Of a stretch of 64,000 bases of DNA, positions 8,182 to 17,217 are shown one piece after another. Source of the DNA: an uncultured Eubacteriales bacterium (GTDB lineage Bacteria > Bacillota > Clostridia > Oscillospirales > CAG-272); NCBI GenBank assembly GCA_934433485.1, contig CAKRZR010000007.1:1-64000 (forward strand), written 5' to 3'. Within the stretch, counting starts at the first letter, position 1. Each line of letters opens with the position of its first letter. The notes beneath the pieces are model-generated. The model saw only the letters and a program-made list of their open reading frames with translations. It made no database searches and was not told the origin of the DNA. The position numbers and the translations under genes are program-made.

Positions 8182-9030
8182 TTATTCGATGCCGAGCGCC
8201 TTTGCCTCCGCCTTGTACTGTTCGTTCCATTCCGCGGGTTTGCCTGCCGCAGTCAGCTCCGCGATGCAGGTGTTCACAAATTCGCATAAGCTCTCTGTGC
8301 CGTCCATTGGCATGGCGATGCAGGTGCCGTTCATGTTCGGATCCACCGTAAACCGGTATTCCGGAATCGCCAGTCCCCCGTTTGCCGCCGCGTACAGCTC
8401 CGCGGAACCGGTCGAGCAGATGCAGACGTCCGCCTTGCCCTCCGCGACCGCTAAATATGCGTCCGTCATATTCGCCACCAGCTTGAATTCCTTACACGCG
8501 CCGCCAACATACTGGTTGTACAGCGCTTCCTGCACCGAGCCGCTCTGCGTGATCACCACGGCGTCCGCCAGAGACGCGATGTCCGTGTACTTGTCCGCGT
8601 CCTCCGTGCGCACCACAAAGCCATAGCCGGTACCGGCGGAATAATATACGTCCGACAGCCGCATCGCTTCCGCGCGGGACGGCGCATAGGCAATGGCGGA
8701 GATGGCAATGTCGTATTTGCCGTCCGCTACACCCGCCAGCACCGCCGTGAAGTCGAGGGGTGTGATCCGCAGCTCTACGCCAAGCGTATCCGCGATGTAG
8801 TTCGCGATTTCAATATCCACGCCGCGGTACTGCTCGTCGCCTGTCTTGGTCGGGTCGATGAACTCGAACGGCGCGAAATACGGCTCCGTGCACATTTCAA
8901 TATAGCCCCGCGCACGAATCGCCTCCAACCGGTCATCCGATTCTTTTTTGCCGCAGGAGGTAAGGGACATGGTAAGACATGCCACACCCGCCAAAATCGC
9001 AGCCATCCATCTTCTCGCACTTTTTTTCAT
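8182..9030 (-). CDS. Amino-acid ABC transporter solute-binding lipoprotein
   Basis: This family 3 binding protein captures a polar amino acid outside the membrane for the permease and ATPase encoded next to it. A basic, hydrophobic signal peptide ends in the lipobox LTSC, followed by the domain starting DRLEAIRARGYIEMCTEPYFAPFEF and the hinge-region pattern GVDIEIANYIADTLGVEL. The start was set at MKKSARRW; MDGKMKK (9042) and a GTG at 9054 are alternatives because the upstream GGATGGATGG does not single out one codon. The ligand cannot be read from sequence; cystine or glutamine-type substrates are common in this group. Confidence 0.92.
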   Translation of the reverse strand: MKKSARRWMAAILAGVACLTMSLTSCGKKESDDRLEAIRARGYIEMCTEPYFAPFEFIDPTKTGDEQYRGVDIEIANYIADTLGVELRITPLDFTAVLAGVADGKYDIAISAIAYAPSRAEAMRLSDVYYSAGTGYGFVVRTEDADKYTDIASLADAVVITQSGSVQEALYNQYVGGACKEFKLVANMTDAYLAVAEGKADVCICSTGSAELYAAANGGLAIPEYRFTVDPNMNGTCIAMPMDGTESLCEFVNTCIAELTAAGKPAEWNEQYKAEAKALGIE

Positions 9031-9136
9031 CTTTCCATCCATCCGTTTCCACACGTCTTCCGTTCTGCCCGTGCCGTATTTTCCCGCCGCAGCGACCCGG
9101 TCCGATACCGTTTGCCGCGCTTTGGTTTGTGCCTAT

Positions 9137-9165
9137 AGTATATCACGCTCCGCTCAATTTGTCAA
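9137..9165 (-). promoter_or_regulatory. Sigma-A promoter of the amino-acid ABC operon
   Basis: On the minus strand TTGACA (9160-9165) and TATACT (9137-9142) are separated by 17 bp. Just upstream, GTTAGC and GCTAAC (about 9168-9190) form an inverted repeat that could be a regulator site. Confidence 0.87.
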
Positions 9166-9326
9166 TACGTTAGCGCGTTAAAGTGCTAACAAAATATAGT
9201 GCGTGCGGGGCGGGCGGATTTGGGCAATCTGTAAAAACGTCTGCACACATTCGCGTATGCATCAGGAAGCAGCGGTTTGCAGACGATTTTTTATCGGAAA
9301 ACACGAAAAGAATTTCCGTTTTTGCC

Positions 9327-9355
9327 TTTACAAAATGCGCGAATTATGCTATAAT
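9327..9355 (+). promoter_or_regulatory. Sigma-A promoter of rpsO
   Basis: TTTACA (9327-9332) and TATAAT (9350-9355) are spaced by 17 bp. The leader to the rpsO start is about 115 nt and contains a CCGAC/GTCGG helix; S15 proteins often repress their own mRNA through such leaders, but no known class was recognised here. Confidence 0.87.
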
Positions 9356-9480
9356 AATATCCGACAGTGTCCATGCCGCAGTGGTCGGATTTTCACGATT
9401 CCTGCATGTCGGGAATGCTTCACCCGCCGCCGCTATGACATCGGATCCTGAATCTATAATATAAATCAAAGGTGAAGAAC

Positions 9481-9747
9481 ATGATTACCAAGGAACAGAA
9501 GCAGGCTCTTATCGAACAGTACAAGGTTCACGAAGGCGACACCGGTTCTCCGGAAGTCCAGATCGCGATCCTGACCTTCCGCATCAACGCGCTCACCGAG
9601 CACCTGAAGCAGAACAAGAAGGACCACCACAGCCGTCGTGGTCTGAACAAGATGGTCGGTCACAGACGTAACCTCCTCGGTTACCTCCAGAAGAACGACA
9701 TCGAACGCTATCGTGCCATCGTCGCAAAGCTCGGTCTGAGAAGATAA
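9481..9747 (+). CDS. rpsO: 30S ribosomal protein S15
   Basis: The 88-residue product is a complete S15, a primary 16S rRNA binder in the platform and a partner in bridge B4. Conserved segments are HEGDTGSPEVQIAILTFRI, LKQNKKDHHSRRGL and VGHRRNLLGYL. ATG at 9481 gives the family length; a GTG at 9472 is part of the AAAGGTG ribosome site. It precedes pnp, the order known from many bacteria, but 420 bp of repeats and hairpins separate the two here. Confidence 0.97.
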   Translation: MITKEQKQALIEQYKVHEGDTGSPEVQIAILTFRINALTEHLKQNKKDHHSRRGLNKMVGHRRNLLGYLQKNDIERYRAIVAKLGLRR

Positions 9748-9788
9748 GTCCCGGACAATCCCCAAAAACGCGCAGCGAATGTTACAGT

Positions 9789-9844
9789 GCGGGTACTGCG
9801 GTCCATCCCGTGGCACCCGCCTGTTTTCGTTTGAGCGAAAACAG
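9789..9844 (+). terminator. Probable terminator after rpsO
   Basis: GCGGGT (9789-9794) pairs with ACCCGC (9815-9820), followed by CTGTTTT. A second hairpin CTGTTTTCG/CGAAAACAG (9821-9844) overlaps the T tract. The U run is short, so read-through into pnp is possible. Confidence 0.5.
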
Positions 9845-9957
9845 CACAGGACAGCAAAAGCCACAGTTTCCTAAATCCTATACAAGGTCACGACAGCTTA
9901 TCTAATATCTCCTGCACTCTCAAAATCCGTGACCGATCCCCCCAGCACAATATTCCC

Positions 9958-10027
9958 TGTCCCTTTTTTCAAAAGTTTTGCGGAGCTTTTTCAAAAGCGA
10001 CCGTTCCCCACGCGTCCCCCCCCCCCC
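9958..10027 (-). repeat. Dispersed intergenic repeat, copy C (inverted)
   Basis: Read on the minus strand it gives GGGGAACGGTCGCTTTTGAA, then AAAGCTCCGCAAAACTTTTG, matching the copy at 36027-36092 closely. A long C run at its right edge (about 10016-10027) corresponds to the G-rich end of the other copies. Confidence 0.75.
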
Positions 10028-10043
10028 GCATCCCCAGGAATCA

Positions 10044-10151
10044 GGCCACTGAGCCTTAGCAATTACATATGCGCCTATGATGGAGTGGACGCGTATGTAA
10101 CTGCTGAGCCCTGTGGTCTGTAAAATGTACATTTATTTTCGTATTTTACAG
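10044..10151 (+). promoter_or_regulatory. Structured pnp leader, two hairpins
   Basis: A long imperfect hairpin runs from 10044 to 10118 (core TTAGCAATTACATATGCG opposite CGCGTATGTAACTGCT). It is followed by a perfect 9-bp inverted repeat CTGTAAAAT (10118-10126) and ATTTTACAG (10143-10151) that ends at the pnp ribosome site. In E. coli a double-stranded pnp leader is the target of RNase III and PNPase autoregulation; a similar role here is inference. Confidence 0.6.
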
Positions 10152-10168
10152 AAAGGCATCCAACCGAT

Positions 10169-12262
10169 ATGTTTGAGAATTACAGAACATTCACCTACAA
10201 CCTGGCCGGTCGTCCGCTTGTGATTGAATCCGGCAAGATGGCGGGTCTGGCAAACGGCTCCGTCCTCGTCCGCTACGGCGATACCGCGATCCTCGCCTGC
10301 GCCACCGCCTCCAAGCGCCCCCGCGACGGCATCGACTTTCTGCCGCTGTCCATCGACTTTGAGGAAAGACTGTACGCTGTCGGCAGAATCCCCGGCTCGT
10401 ACCTCAAGAGAGAGGGCAGACCGAGCGAAAAGGCGATCCTGACCTCCCGCGTCATCGACCGCCCCATCCGCCCGCTCTTCCCGAAGGATCTGCGCAACGA
10501 CGTCGCCATTTCCCTGCTCGTCACCGCCGTGGATCATGACTGCTCGCCGGAAATCGCCGGTATGATCGGCGCGTCCATCGCCCTCGCCATCTCCGATATT
10601 CCGTGGAACGGCCCGATCGGCGGCGTGTTTGTCGGTCTCACCGAGGAGGAAGGACTCATCATCAATCCGACCGCCGAGCAGCGCGAACGCAGCTCCCTGG
10701 AGCTCACCGTCGCAGGCACCGAAAAGAAGGTCGTCATGATCGAGGCAGGCGCGAAGGAGGTCTCCGACGAGAAAATGTTTGAAGCCATCATGTTCGCGCA
10801 TGAGGAGATTAAGAAGCTCGTCGCGTTCATCAACTCCATCGTCGCCGAGATCGGCAAGCCCAAATTCGCGTACCCCTCCTGCGAGATCGACCACGACCTC
10901 TACGACGCCGTCGACCAGTTCTGCCACAACGACGTTATGGCAGCGCTCGACACCGACGATAAAAACATCCGCGACGCCCGCATGCAGCCCATCACCGAAG
11001 CCGTTTACGAAAAGTTCGGCGAGGGCGATGAGGCAAAGTATAAGGTGCTCGACGAGGTGCTCTATAAAATCCAGAAGCAGATCGTGCGCCGTTGGCTCCT
11101 CGACGAGCAGAAGCGCGTGGACGGCAGAAGAATGGACCAGATCCGTCCTCTCGCCGCTGAAGTTCATCTCTTCGATCGCGACCACGGCAGCGGTATGTTT
11201 ACCCGCGGTCAGACTCAGGTCATGACCATCGCCACCCTCGGTCCCATCTCCGATGTACAGATGCTCGACGGCATCAGCGAGGAAGAGACCAAACGGTACA
11301 TGCACCACTACAATATGCCCGGCTACTCCACCGGCGAAGCAAAGGCTTCCCGCAGTCCCGGACGGCGTGAGATCGGTCACGGCGCACTCGCGGAACGCTC
11401 CCTCCTGCCGGTTCTGCCGTCCGTGGAAGAATTCCCGTATGCCATTCGCTGCGTCTCCGAGGTCATCAGCTCCAACGGCTCTACCTCTCAGGCATCCGTC
11501 TGCGGCTCCACTCTCGCCCTCATGGACGCGGGCGTGCCGATCAAAGCACCGGTTGCCGGTATCTCCTGCGGTCTGATCACCGAGGGCGATCGCTGGATGA
11601 CCATGATCGACATTCAGGGTCTCGAGGACTTCTACGGCGACATGGACTTCAAGGTCGCCGGTACCCACAAGGGTATTACCTCCATCCAGATGGATTTGAA
11701 GATCGACGGTCTGACGCCGGAAATCATCAAGGAAGCCCTCGCCGTTACCCATCGCGGCAGAGATTACATCATCGACGAGGTGATTCTCGACGCCATCCCG
11801 GCGCCGCGCGCAGAGGTCTCCGAATATGCGCCGAAGATGACCACTATGAAGATCCCGGTCGAGAAGATCGGCGACGTCATCGGTCCAAAGGGCAAGGTCA
11901 TCCAGCAGATCGTTGCGGATACCGGCGCGAAGATCGACATCGAGGACGACGGCAGCGTGTTCATCTCCGCGATCGGCAAGGACTCTGTGGACAAGGCGCG
12001 TGAGATCATCGCCGGCATCATCTTTGAGCCGGAGGTCGGCTGCATCTACGAGGGCAAGGTCACCCGCATCATCCCGATCGGCGCGTTTGTGGAATTTGCG
12101 CCCGGTAAGGAAGGCATGGTGCATATCTCCAAGCTCGACAAGAAGCGCACGGAAAAGGTCGAGGACGTATGCAACGTCGGCGACGTGATCCGCGTGAAAT
12201 TCCTCGGCACCGATGAAAAGGGCAGATTCAATCTCTCCCGCCGCGACGCCATGGACGAATAA
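10169..12262 (+). CDS. pnp: Polyribonucleotide nucleotidyltransferase (PNPase)
   Basis: The 697-residue product is full-length PNPase, a 3'-5' phosphorolytic exoribonuclease of the RNA degradosome. It has two RNase PH domains (about 1-215 and 300-540) with a helical linker, the catalytic-core segment around FTRGQTQVM and LMDAGVPIKAPVAGIS, a KH domain (GDVIGPKGKVIQQI) and a C-terminal S1 domain (GAFVEFAPGKEGMVHISKL). GAAAGG lies upstream of the ATG. The leader carries two strong hairpins. It is followed by an intrinsic terminator. Confidence 0.98.
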   Translation: MFENYRTFTYNLAGRPLVIESGKMAGLANGSVLVRYGDTAILACATASKRPRDGIDFLPLSIDFEERLYAVGRIPGSYLKREGRPSEKAILTSRVIDRPIRPLFPKDLRNDVAISLLVTAVDHDCSPEIAGMIGASIALAISDIPWNGPIGGVFVGLTEEEGLIINPTAEQRERSSLELTVAGTEKKVVMIEAGAKEVSDEKMFEAIMFAHEEIKKLVAFINSIVAEIGKPKFAYPSCEIDHDLYDAVDQFCHNDVMAALDTDDKNIRDARMQPITEAVYEKFGEGDEAKYKVLDEVLYKIQKQIVRRWLLDEQKRVDGRRMDQIRPLAAEVHLFDRDHGSGMFTRGQTQVMTIATLGPISDVQMLDGISEEETKRYMHHYNMPGYSTGEAKASRSPGRREIGHGALAERSLLPVLPSVEEFPYAIRCVSEVISSNGSTSQASVCGSTLALMDAGVPIKAPVAGISCGLITEGDRWMTMIDIQGLEDFYGDMDFKVAGTHKGITSIQMDLKIDGLTPEIIKEALAVTHRGRDYIIDEVILDAIPAPRAEVSEYAPKMTTMKIPVEKIGDVIGPKGKVIQQIVADTGAKIDIEDDGSVFISAIGKDSVDKAREIIAGIIFEPEVGCIYEGKVTRIIPIGAFVEFAPGKEGMVHISKLDKKRTEKVEDVCNVGDVIRVKFLGTDEKGRFNLSRRDAMDE

Positions 12263-12287
12263 TCCCACACAAACGATAATACCAACA

Positions 12288-12323
12288 CCCCGGAGATCGA
12301 TGGATTTTCCGGGGCGTTTCTTT
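12288..12323 (+). terminator. Intrinsic terminator of pnp
   Basis: CCCCGGA (12288-12294) pairs with TCCGGGG (12308-12314), followed by a T-rich tract. Confidence 0.85.
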
Positions 12324-12346
12324 CACAGGCTTTTTCCCCTACCCGG

Positions 12347-12375
12347 TTGATTTTTCACCGCTTTTGTGCTATCAT
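12347..12375 (+). promoter_or_regulatory. Probable promoter of the acetyltransferase gene
   Basis: TTGATT (12347-12352) and TATCAT (12370-12375) are 17 bp apart, about 35 bp before the start codon. Confidence 0.6.
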
Positions 12376-12409
12376 AAAGAAAACCATTTGGCACCACAGG
12401 AGGTCAACA

Positions 12410-13039
12410 ATGCTGAATAACAACAATGGCGAGATGTTTTTCCCCGGCGAGGACTGGCGTGTAGCGATCAAGAAAAAGGCGCACGCGCTGAACCAGCAGT
12501 ACAATCTGCTTACCGAGGATCAGATGGAGGAGCGGCGCGCGATCCTTACGGAGCTGCTTGGGGAGCTGAACGAGGGCGTGAGCTTCAACGGTCCGATCCG
12601 CTTCCACTACGGCAGACATACGAAGATCGGTAAATACACCTTCTTCAACTTCAATTTCACCTGCCAGGACGACGGTCCTGTCGAGATCGGCGAGCACTGC
12701 GACTTTGGTCCGAACGTCACCATCACCACCGCGATGCACCCGTTTCTCCCGAACGAACGGCAGGTGCTTCGCTGCCCGGACGGAAGCGAAAAGCGGCTGT
12801 GCTGGGCAGAACCGGTCAAAATCGGCGCGAACTGCTGGATCTGCGCGAATGTGACCATCCTGCCCGGCGTGGAGATCGGCGAGGGCTGCGTGATCGGTGC
12901 GGGCAGCGTCGTGACCCGGTCGATCCCCGCGCATACGCTTGCCGCCGGGAATCCGTGCCGTGTGATCCGGGAGCTGACCGAGGCGGATTCCATGAAAAAC
13001 CGCCCGGAGCTGCTTGGCGACTGTGCGGTGATCGAGTAA
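12410..13039 (+). CDS. Sugar O-acetyltransferase, maltose-acetyltransferase family
   Basis: The 209-residue product has the N-terminal MAT-type helical segment (about 20-60) and a left-handed beta-helix of hexapeptide repeats (IGANCWICANVTILPGVEIG, then EGCVIGAGSVVTRSIPAHTL). The catalytic histidine motif is TAMHP. Family members transfer acetyl from acetyl-CoA to a sugar or nucleoside hydroxyl and form trimers in the cytoplasm. AGGAGG precedes the ATG at 12410; a frame opening at 12347 starts inside the promoter. The exact acceptor is unknown. It is flanked by terminators, so it is monocistronic. Confidence 0.9.
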   Translation: MLNNNNGEMFFPGEDWRVAIKKKAHALNQQYNLLTEDQMEERRAILTELLGELNEGVSFNGPIRFHYGRHTKIGKYTFFNFNFTCQDDGPVEIGEHCDFGPNVTITTAMHPFLPNERQVLRCPDGSEKRLCWAEPVKIGANCWICANVTILPGVEIGEGCVIGAGSVVTRSIPAHTLAAGNPCRVIRELTEADSMKNRPELLGDCAVIE

Positions 13040-13053
13040 TACGCGCATAGCGG

Positions 13054-13097
13054 AACACCGCGGTGGATTTCTATCCTATCTGCCGCGGCGTTTTTTT
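13054..13097 (+). terminator. Intrinsic terminator of the acetyltransferase gene
   Basis: AACACCGCGG (13054-13063) pairs with CCGCGGCGTT (13083-13092) with one mismatch, followed by a T run. Confidence 0.85.
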
Positions 13098-13139
13098 CTT
13101 ACAAAAAGTTAAGATTCTCTAAAATTTACACCCGCGCCC

Positions 13140-13168
13140 TTGCAATCCGCCGCGCGGTTTCGTATACT
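13140..13168 (+). promoter_or_regulatory. Sigma-A promoter of the carboxypeptidase gene
   Basis: TTGCAA (13140-13145) and TATACT (13163-13168) are spaced by 17 bp and lie about 36 bp before the TTG start. Confidence 0.77.
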
Positions 13169-13203
13169 ATTATAGATAATGAAATCCCACGGAGGACAGG
13201 ACC

Positions 13204-14565
13204 TTGGCTGACAATCGCAGCACCCATCAGAACGACAACGGCGCAATGCCTCTGAAGCCGGACGGCACGCCGTATACGATAGAGGAAATCCGACAGATTC
13301 AGGCATACCGCAAGGCGATGGCGGCAAAACGGGCAAACGCGGCGCAAAACGGCGCCAATTCCGCCAAGAATCGTGCGCAGGGGACACAAAGTCCGCAGAC
13401 CACGCGTCCATTGCAGAATCCGCATATCGCGCAAAACGGACAAGCAGACAGACAGGCACCGGCACGACCGCAGCCAAGGCAGCCGGAGGTCACCTATCGC
13501 CGCCGTAAGCCGGACAAGCCAAACCCGGCGATCCTGCTCTTTATAGTGGTCGCGCTCGCCATCTCCGTCATCGGAGTCACGCAGATCGTGAAAAATCAAT
13601 CCGGCGTACCGGAAACGGAGACAAAGCAGACCCAGCCGCTGCCCGGTGTATCGGATTCCTCCGAAAACGGCGGCACCACCTCGGACACAAGTGTTGATGC
13701 CGACACGGAAACCGCCGCCGCAGAGCCGGAAATGCTATGGAACACGGTGACAGTCGCCGCGGACGAGCTGTGGAAGGGCGATCTGATTCTTGTGAACTAC
13801 AATTACGCCTATCCGGACGCAGACACCATCGCCGTTAAAACCGTCTACGGCAACAAGAGCGCGTCGTATCAGGTATCGAACACGAATATTGCGCTGACGG
13901 ACAAAGCGCTCGCGGCAATGAACGCGATGGCGGACGCCTTTTTGGCGGAAACCGGCTCGTCGGAGATGATCATTGTCAGCGGTTACCGAAACACGGAGGA
14001 CCAGCGGCGTATTTACACCGACCGCGTCGCGTCGCAGGGGGAAGAAATGGCTGCGCTGTACGTGGCGACGCCGGCCTACAGCGAACACCATACAGGCCTT
14101 GCGATGGATCTTTCGTTCTATACCAGGGACGGCAAGTCGGTGGCAGTGGAGGACTACGAGTACGGCGCGTGGATCGACGAGCACTGCGCGGAATACGGCT
14201 TTGTCCTGCGCTATCCGTCCGACAAGATCGACATCACGAAAATCGGCTACGAATCGTGGCACTACCGCTATGTCGGCATTCCGCACGCCGCCGTTATGAT
14301 GGATCGCAACCTCTGTCTGGAGGAATACATCGACGAGGTCAAAAAATACACGACCGAGACGAATTTTCTCTGGGTACAGCCCGACGGCTCCGTGGCGACC
14401 GTTTCCCCGGACGCCGCGCCGAACGAAGGCTATCTCATCTATTACGTTCCCAAATCCGCCGTCGGCGACACCGAGATCAAAATCCCGCGCGGCAATCGTT
14501 TCCAGAACTACACGATCTCCGGCAACAACGTGGACGGCTATATTGTGACCGTGACTTTGGGATAA
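13204..14565 (+). CDS. M15-family D-alanyl-D-alanine carboxypeptidase (VanY-like)
   Basis: The 453-residue protein has a cytoplasmic low-complexity N-terminus, one membrane helix (about 102-122, AILLFIVVALAISVIGV) and an extracellular VanY/M15B domain. Zinc-site motifs are SEHHTGLAMDLS and SWHYRYVG, with SGYRNTEDQRRIY upstream. Such enzymes trim the terminal D-Ala of peptidoglycan stem peptides. The start is TTG at 13204 with GGAGG 8 bp upstream; no better ATG exists. About 130 residues follow the catalytic domain, a C-terminal region without a recognised domain. It opens a cell-envelope gene block. Confidence 0.9.
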   Translation: MADNRSTHQNDNGAMPLKPDGTPYTIEEIRQIQAYRKAMAAKRANAAQNGANSAKNRAQGTQSPQTTRPLQNPHIAQNGQADRQAPARPQPRQPEVTYRRRKPDKPNPAILLFIVVALAISVIGVTQIVKNQSGVPETETKQTQPLPGVSDSSENGGTTSDTSVDADTETAAAEPEMLWNTVTVAADELWKGDLILVNYNYAYPDADTIAVKTVYGNKSASYQVSNTNIALTDKALAAMNAMADAFLAETGSSEMIIVSGYRNTEDQRRIYTDRVASQGEEMAALYVATPAYSEHHTGLAMDLSFYTRDGKSVAVEDYEYGAWIDEHCAEYGFVLRYPSDKIDITKIGYESWHYRYVGIPHAAVMMDRNLCLEEYIDEVKKYTTETNFLWVQPDGSVATVSPDAAPNEGYLIYYVPKSAVGDTEIKIPRGNRFQNYTISGNNVDGYIVTVTLG

Positions 14566-14740
14566 AAGAATAAGATGCGTCTCCACAAAAAATCATGTTA
14601 TTCTTCAACGAAATTCCCGCATGACTTCATATGATTGTCACATTGGGGCAGTATACTATAGGCACAAAGAAAGAGGAGCAAAAAACAAAAACAAACCGGT
14701 TGCAGCGACCGAGACGCTCCTCGAGGAAAGGAATAGTAGT

Positions 14741-16381
14741 ATGAAAGAATTCTATGAAAACGACAATCTGAATGAGAACGAAAATACCTCTGGAGAAAAC
14801 CAGAACGTGAACAATAGCACGAACACCACCCCTGAAGCCACACCAGTCATAAGCGACAACGCAGGTACAAACGGTACGCAGCACACGGAATCCACCGCAG
14901 GCGACCACGGTACGGTACAGAACACCGCGCCGCACGCACCGGTCGAAAATCCGTATCTCTCGGGAGGCACCGCACAGAACAGCACGCAGCAGAACCCCTA
15001 TCAGGCGCAGCAGCACAACGGTATGCCGTATACCCCGTACGGAAACAGCACGCAGAACAATGCCGGACAGCAGAATCCGTATCAGGCACAACAGAGCCAG
15101 AATCCGTACGGTCAGTACCAGCAGTACCAGCCGCATCAGGGCGAAATTTCCTATCGTCCTGCACAGCCGCAAAAAAAGGCGCATAAGAAGAGCGGCAAGT
15201 CCGGCTTCGTAGCACTGGCAGTCGTCGGCGGGATCCTGCTCTCCACCGGCTTCGGCTTCATCGGCTCCGCGCTTGGCAACCAGGTATTTGCCCCTGCACA
15301 GACAGTCATCGGCGGCGATACCACTGACGCCGGCACTGTTGCCAATACGCCTACCGTCATCTACAAGGGTGTGGAAACCGTCACTACCTCGACAACGGCG
15401 AACGGCGGCGACCTCACAAGCGCACAGGTCGCAGCACTCGTCAAGGATTCCGTTGTCGAGATCAATACCGAGTATACAACCGTCAGCCTGTGGTACCAAT
15501 ACGTATCTGGCGGTGCGGGATCCGGCGTGATCATCTCTGAGGACGGCTATATCATCACGAACAACCACGTCATCTGCGGCAGCGACGGCACGACGATCGC
15601 TGAAAAGATCACCGTCCGTCTCACCGATGGCAGCGAATACGACGCGACCGTAGTCGGCACCGACGCGGACGCGGACATCGCCATCATCAAGATCGACAAG
15701 TCCGGTCTGACCCCCGCGGTTATGGGCGACAGCGATACCCTTTCCGTTGGTGAGGACGTCATCGCGGTCGGCAACCCACTCGGTGAACTGGGCGGTTCCG
15801 TTACAAACGGCATCATCAGCGCCCTCGACCGGGAAATCTCCGTCAACGGCGTCGAGATGAACCTTCTGCAGACGAATGCGGCAGTCAACCCCGGCAACTC
15901 CGGCGGTGGTCTGTTCAACATGCGCGGTGAGCTCATCGGCGTCGTGAACGCAAAGTCCTCCGGCGACGGCGTAGAGGGTCTTGGCTTCGCGATCCCCGTC
16001 AACGACGCGCTGAACGTTGCGGAGCAGCTCATGGAATACGGCTACGTCAAGGGCAAGGTCGTCATCGGTATCAGCCTGTACGATGTCACGGACGCTTCCA
16101 TGGCACGTTACCTGGGTCTGTCCGGCTACGGCACGTATATCACCGATGTCACGGCTGGCTATAACGACGACGTGCTCCAGGTTGGCGACAGAATCATCTC
16201 CGTCAACGGCGAGGAAATCAGCTCCAGCGAGGATGTAACCGCCATCGTAAAGAAAGCCTCCGTAGGCGACAAGCTCACGTTCCAGGTATCGCGCAACGGT
16301 AAGATCACGGAGGTGGAGGTCACCTGCTACGAAAAGGTGCCGGAAACCACCAATACCGAGCTGCCGATCACCAGAGGCTAA
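14741..16381 (+). CDS. HtrA/DegP-type membrane serine protease
   Basis: The 546-residue product has a long Asn/Gln-rich cytoplasmic N-terminus (about 1-145), one membrane helix (about 155-180, SGFVALAVVGGILLSTGFGF), a trypsin-like protease domain and a C-terminal PDZ domain. The catalytic triad is visible as TNNHVIC (His), DADIAIIKI (Asp) and NPGNSGGGLF (Ser). Such proteases degrade misfolded exported proteins at the membrane-wall interface. The ATG at 14741 follows AGGAAAGGA; the longer frame from 14621 has no ribosome site. A lone TATACT hexamer at 14652-14657 is the only promoter hint. A two-component system follows directly, resembling the CssRS-HtrA secretion-stress arrangement of Bacillus. 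Confidence 0.95.
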   Translation: MKEFYENDNLNENENTSGENQNVNNSTNTTPEATPVISDNAGTNGTQHTESTAGDHGTVQNTAPHAPVENPYLSGGTAQNSTQQNPYQAQQHNGMPYTPYGNSTQNNAGQQNPYQAQQSQNPYGQYQQYQPHQGEISYRPAQPQKKAHKKSGKSGFVALAVVGGILLSTGFGFIGSALGNQVFAPAQTVIGGDTTDAGTVANTPTVIYKGVETVTTSTTANGGDLTSAQVAALVKDSVVEINTEYTTVSLWYQYVSGGAGSGVIISEDGYIITNNHVICGSDGTTIAEKITVRLTDGSEYDATVVGTDADADIAIIKIDKSGLTPAVMGDSDTLSVGEDVIAVGNPLGELGGSVTNGIISALDREISVNGVEMNLLQTNAAVNPGNSGGGLFNMRGELIGVVNAKSSGDGVEGLGFAIPVNDALNVAEQLMEYGYVKGKVVIGISLYDVTDASMARYLGLSGYGTYITDVTAGYNDDVLQVGDRIISVNGEEISSSEDVTAIVKKASVGDKLTFQVSRNGKITEVEVTCYEKVPETTNTELPITRG

Positions 16382-16398
16382 GCCAAACAAACAAAACA

Positions 16399-16428
16399 GG
16401 GGATCGGCTCATCACTGATCCCCATTTT
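16399..16428 (+). terminator. Intrinsic terminator of the htrA-like gene
   Basis: GGGGATC (16399-16405) pairs with GATCCCC (16417-16423), then ATTTT. The short U tract may allow partial read-through into the two-component genes. Confidence 0.75.
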
Positions 16429-16475
16429 CCCTTTATCTGACCCAATTTTTATCATCCGAAAGGAGCATCTGACCT

Positions 16476-17186
16476 ATGGGATACCACATTCTCGTCGTGG
16501 ACGATGAAGAAATGATCCGCAAGCTGATCTCGAAATACGCCGTTTACGAAGGACACACCGTCACCGAGGCAAAGGACGGCATGGAAGCGGTTCGCCTGTG
16601 CAGGGAGTGCAGCTTTGACATTATGATCATCGATATCATGATGCCGGAGCTGGACGGCTTTTCCACATGCAGAGAAATCCGCAAATTCTCGCAGATTCCG
16701 ATCATCATGCTGTCCGCACGCGGCGAGGAATACGACAAAATCAACGGCTTTGAGCTGGGCATCGACGATTACGTCGTCAAGCCGTTCTCACCGAAGGAAC
16801 TGATGCTCCGTGTGGACGCCGTTATGAAGCGCGCACAGGGGCGAGCCGGCGGAAACGCAAGCGCAGAGCAGCCGCAAAACGAAATCGTCTCCTTAGCGGA
16901 CGGCGGACTCAAGGCGGATCTGACCGCGCGGATCGTGTACGTGGACGGTGTGCGCGCCGACATGACGCCGAAGGAGTATGATCTTTTCTTCTACATGCTC
17001 AAAAACAAAAACATTGCCCTGACGCGCGAAAAGCTCATCTGCGAGGTCTGGGGCTACGACTATTTCGGCGACGACCGCACGCTCGACACGCACATCAAGC
17101 TGCTGCGCAAGAGTCTCGGTAAATACGCGAAATTCATCGTGACGCTGAGAGGAGTTGGCTATCGTTTTGACCCGGACGCACAATAA
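16476..17186 (+). CDS. OmpR-family response regulator
   Basis: The 236-residue protein has a receiver domain with acidic pocket D9/D10, phospho-acceptor D53 (MIIDIMMPELDG), the switch threonine position replaced by serine (IIMLSARGE) and K near VVKPFSPKEL, followed by a winged-helix DNA-binding domain (MTPKEYDLFFYMLKN, DDRTLDTHIKLLRKSLG). It is co-transcribed with the histidine kinase that follows and lies after the htrA-like gene, which is a likely target. AAAGGAG precedes the ATG. Confidence 0.95.
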   Translation: MGYHILVVDDEEMIRKLISKYAVYEGHTVTEAKDGMEAVRLCRECSFDIMIIDIMMPELDGFSTCREIRKFSQIPIIMLSARGEEYDKINGFELGIDDYVVKPFSPKELMLRVDAVMKRAQGRAGGNASAEQPQNEIVSLADGGLKADLTARIVYVDGVRADMTPKEYDLFFYMLKNKNIALTREKLICEVWGYDYFGDDRTLDTHIKLLRKSLGKYAKFIVTLRGVGYRFDPDAQ

Positions 17187-17217
17187 ACACAAAGAATCTG
17201 CCGCTCCCCGCCGTTCA

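Noticed and set aside
9168..9190. Possible CIRCE (HrcA) operator upstream of the amino-acid ABC promoter
   Set aside because: Half-sites GTTAGC and GCTAAC are present, but the 9-bp-spaced TTAGCACTC/GAGTGCTAA structure of CIRCE is not, and the gene context is not heat shock.
10133..12268. A 711-codon open frame antisense to pnp
   Set aside because: Shadow of pnp with no ribosome site and no recognisable domain.
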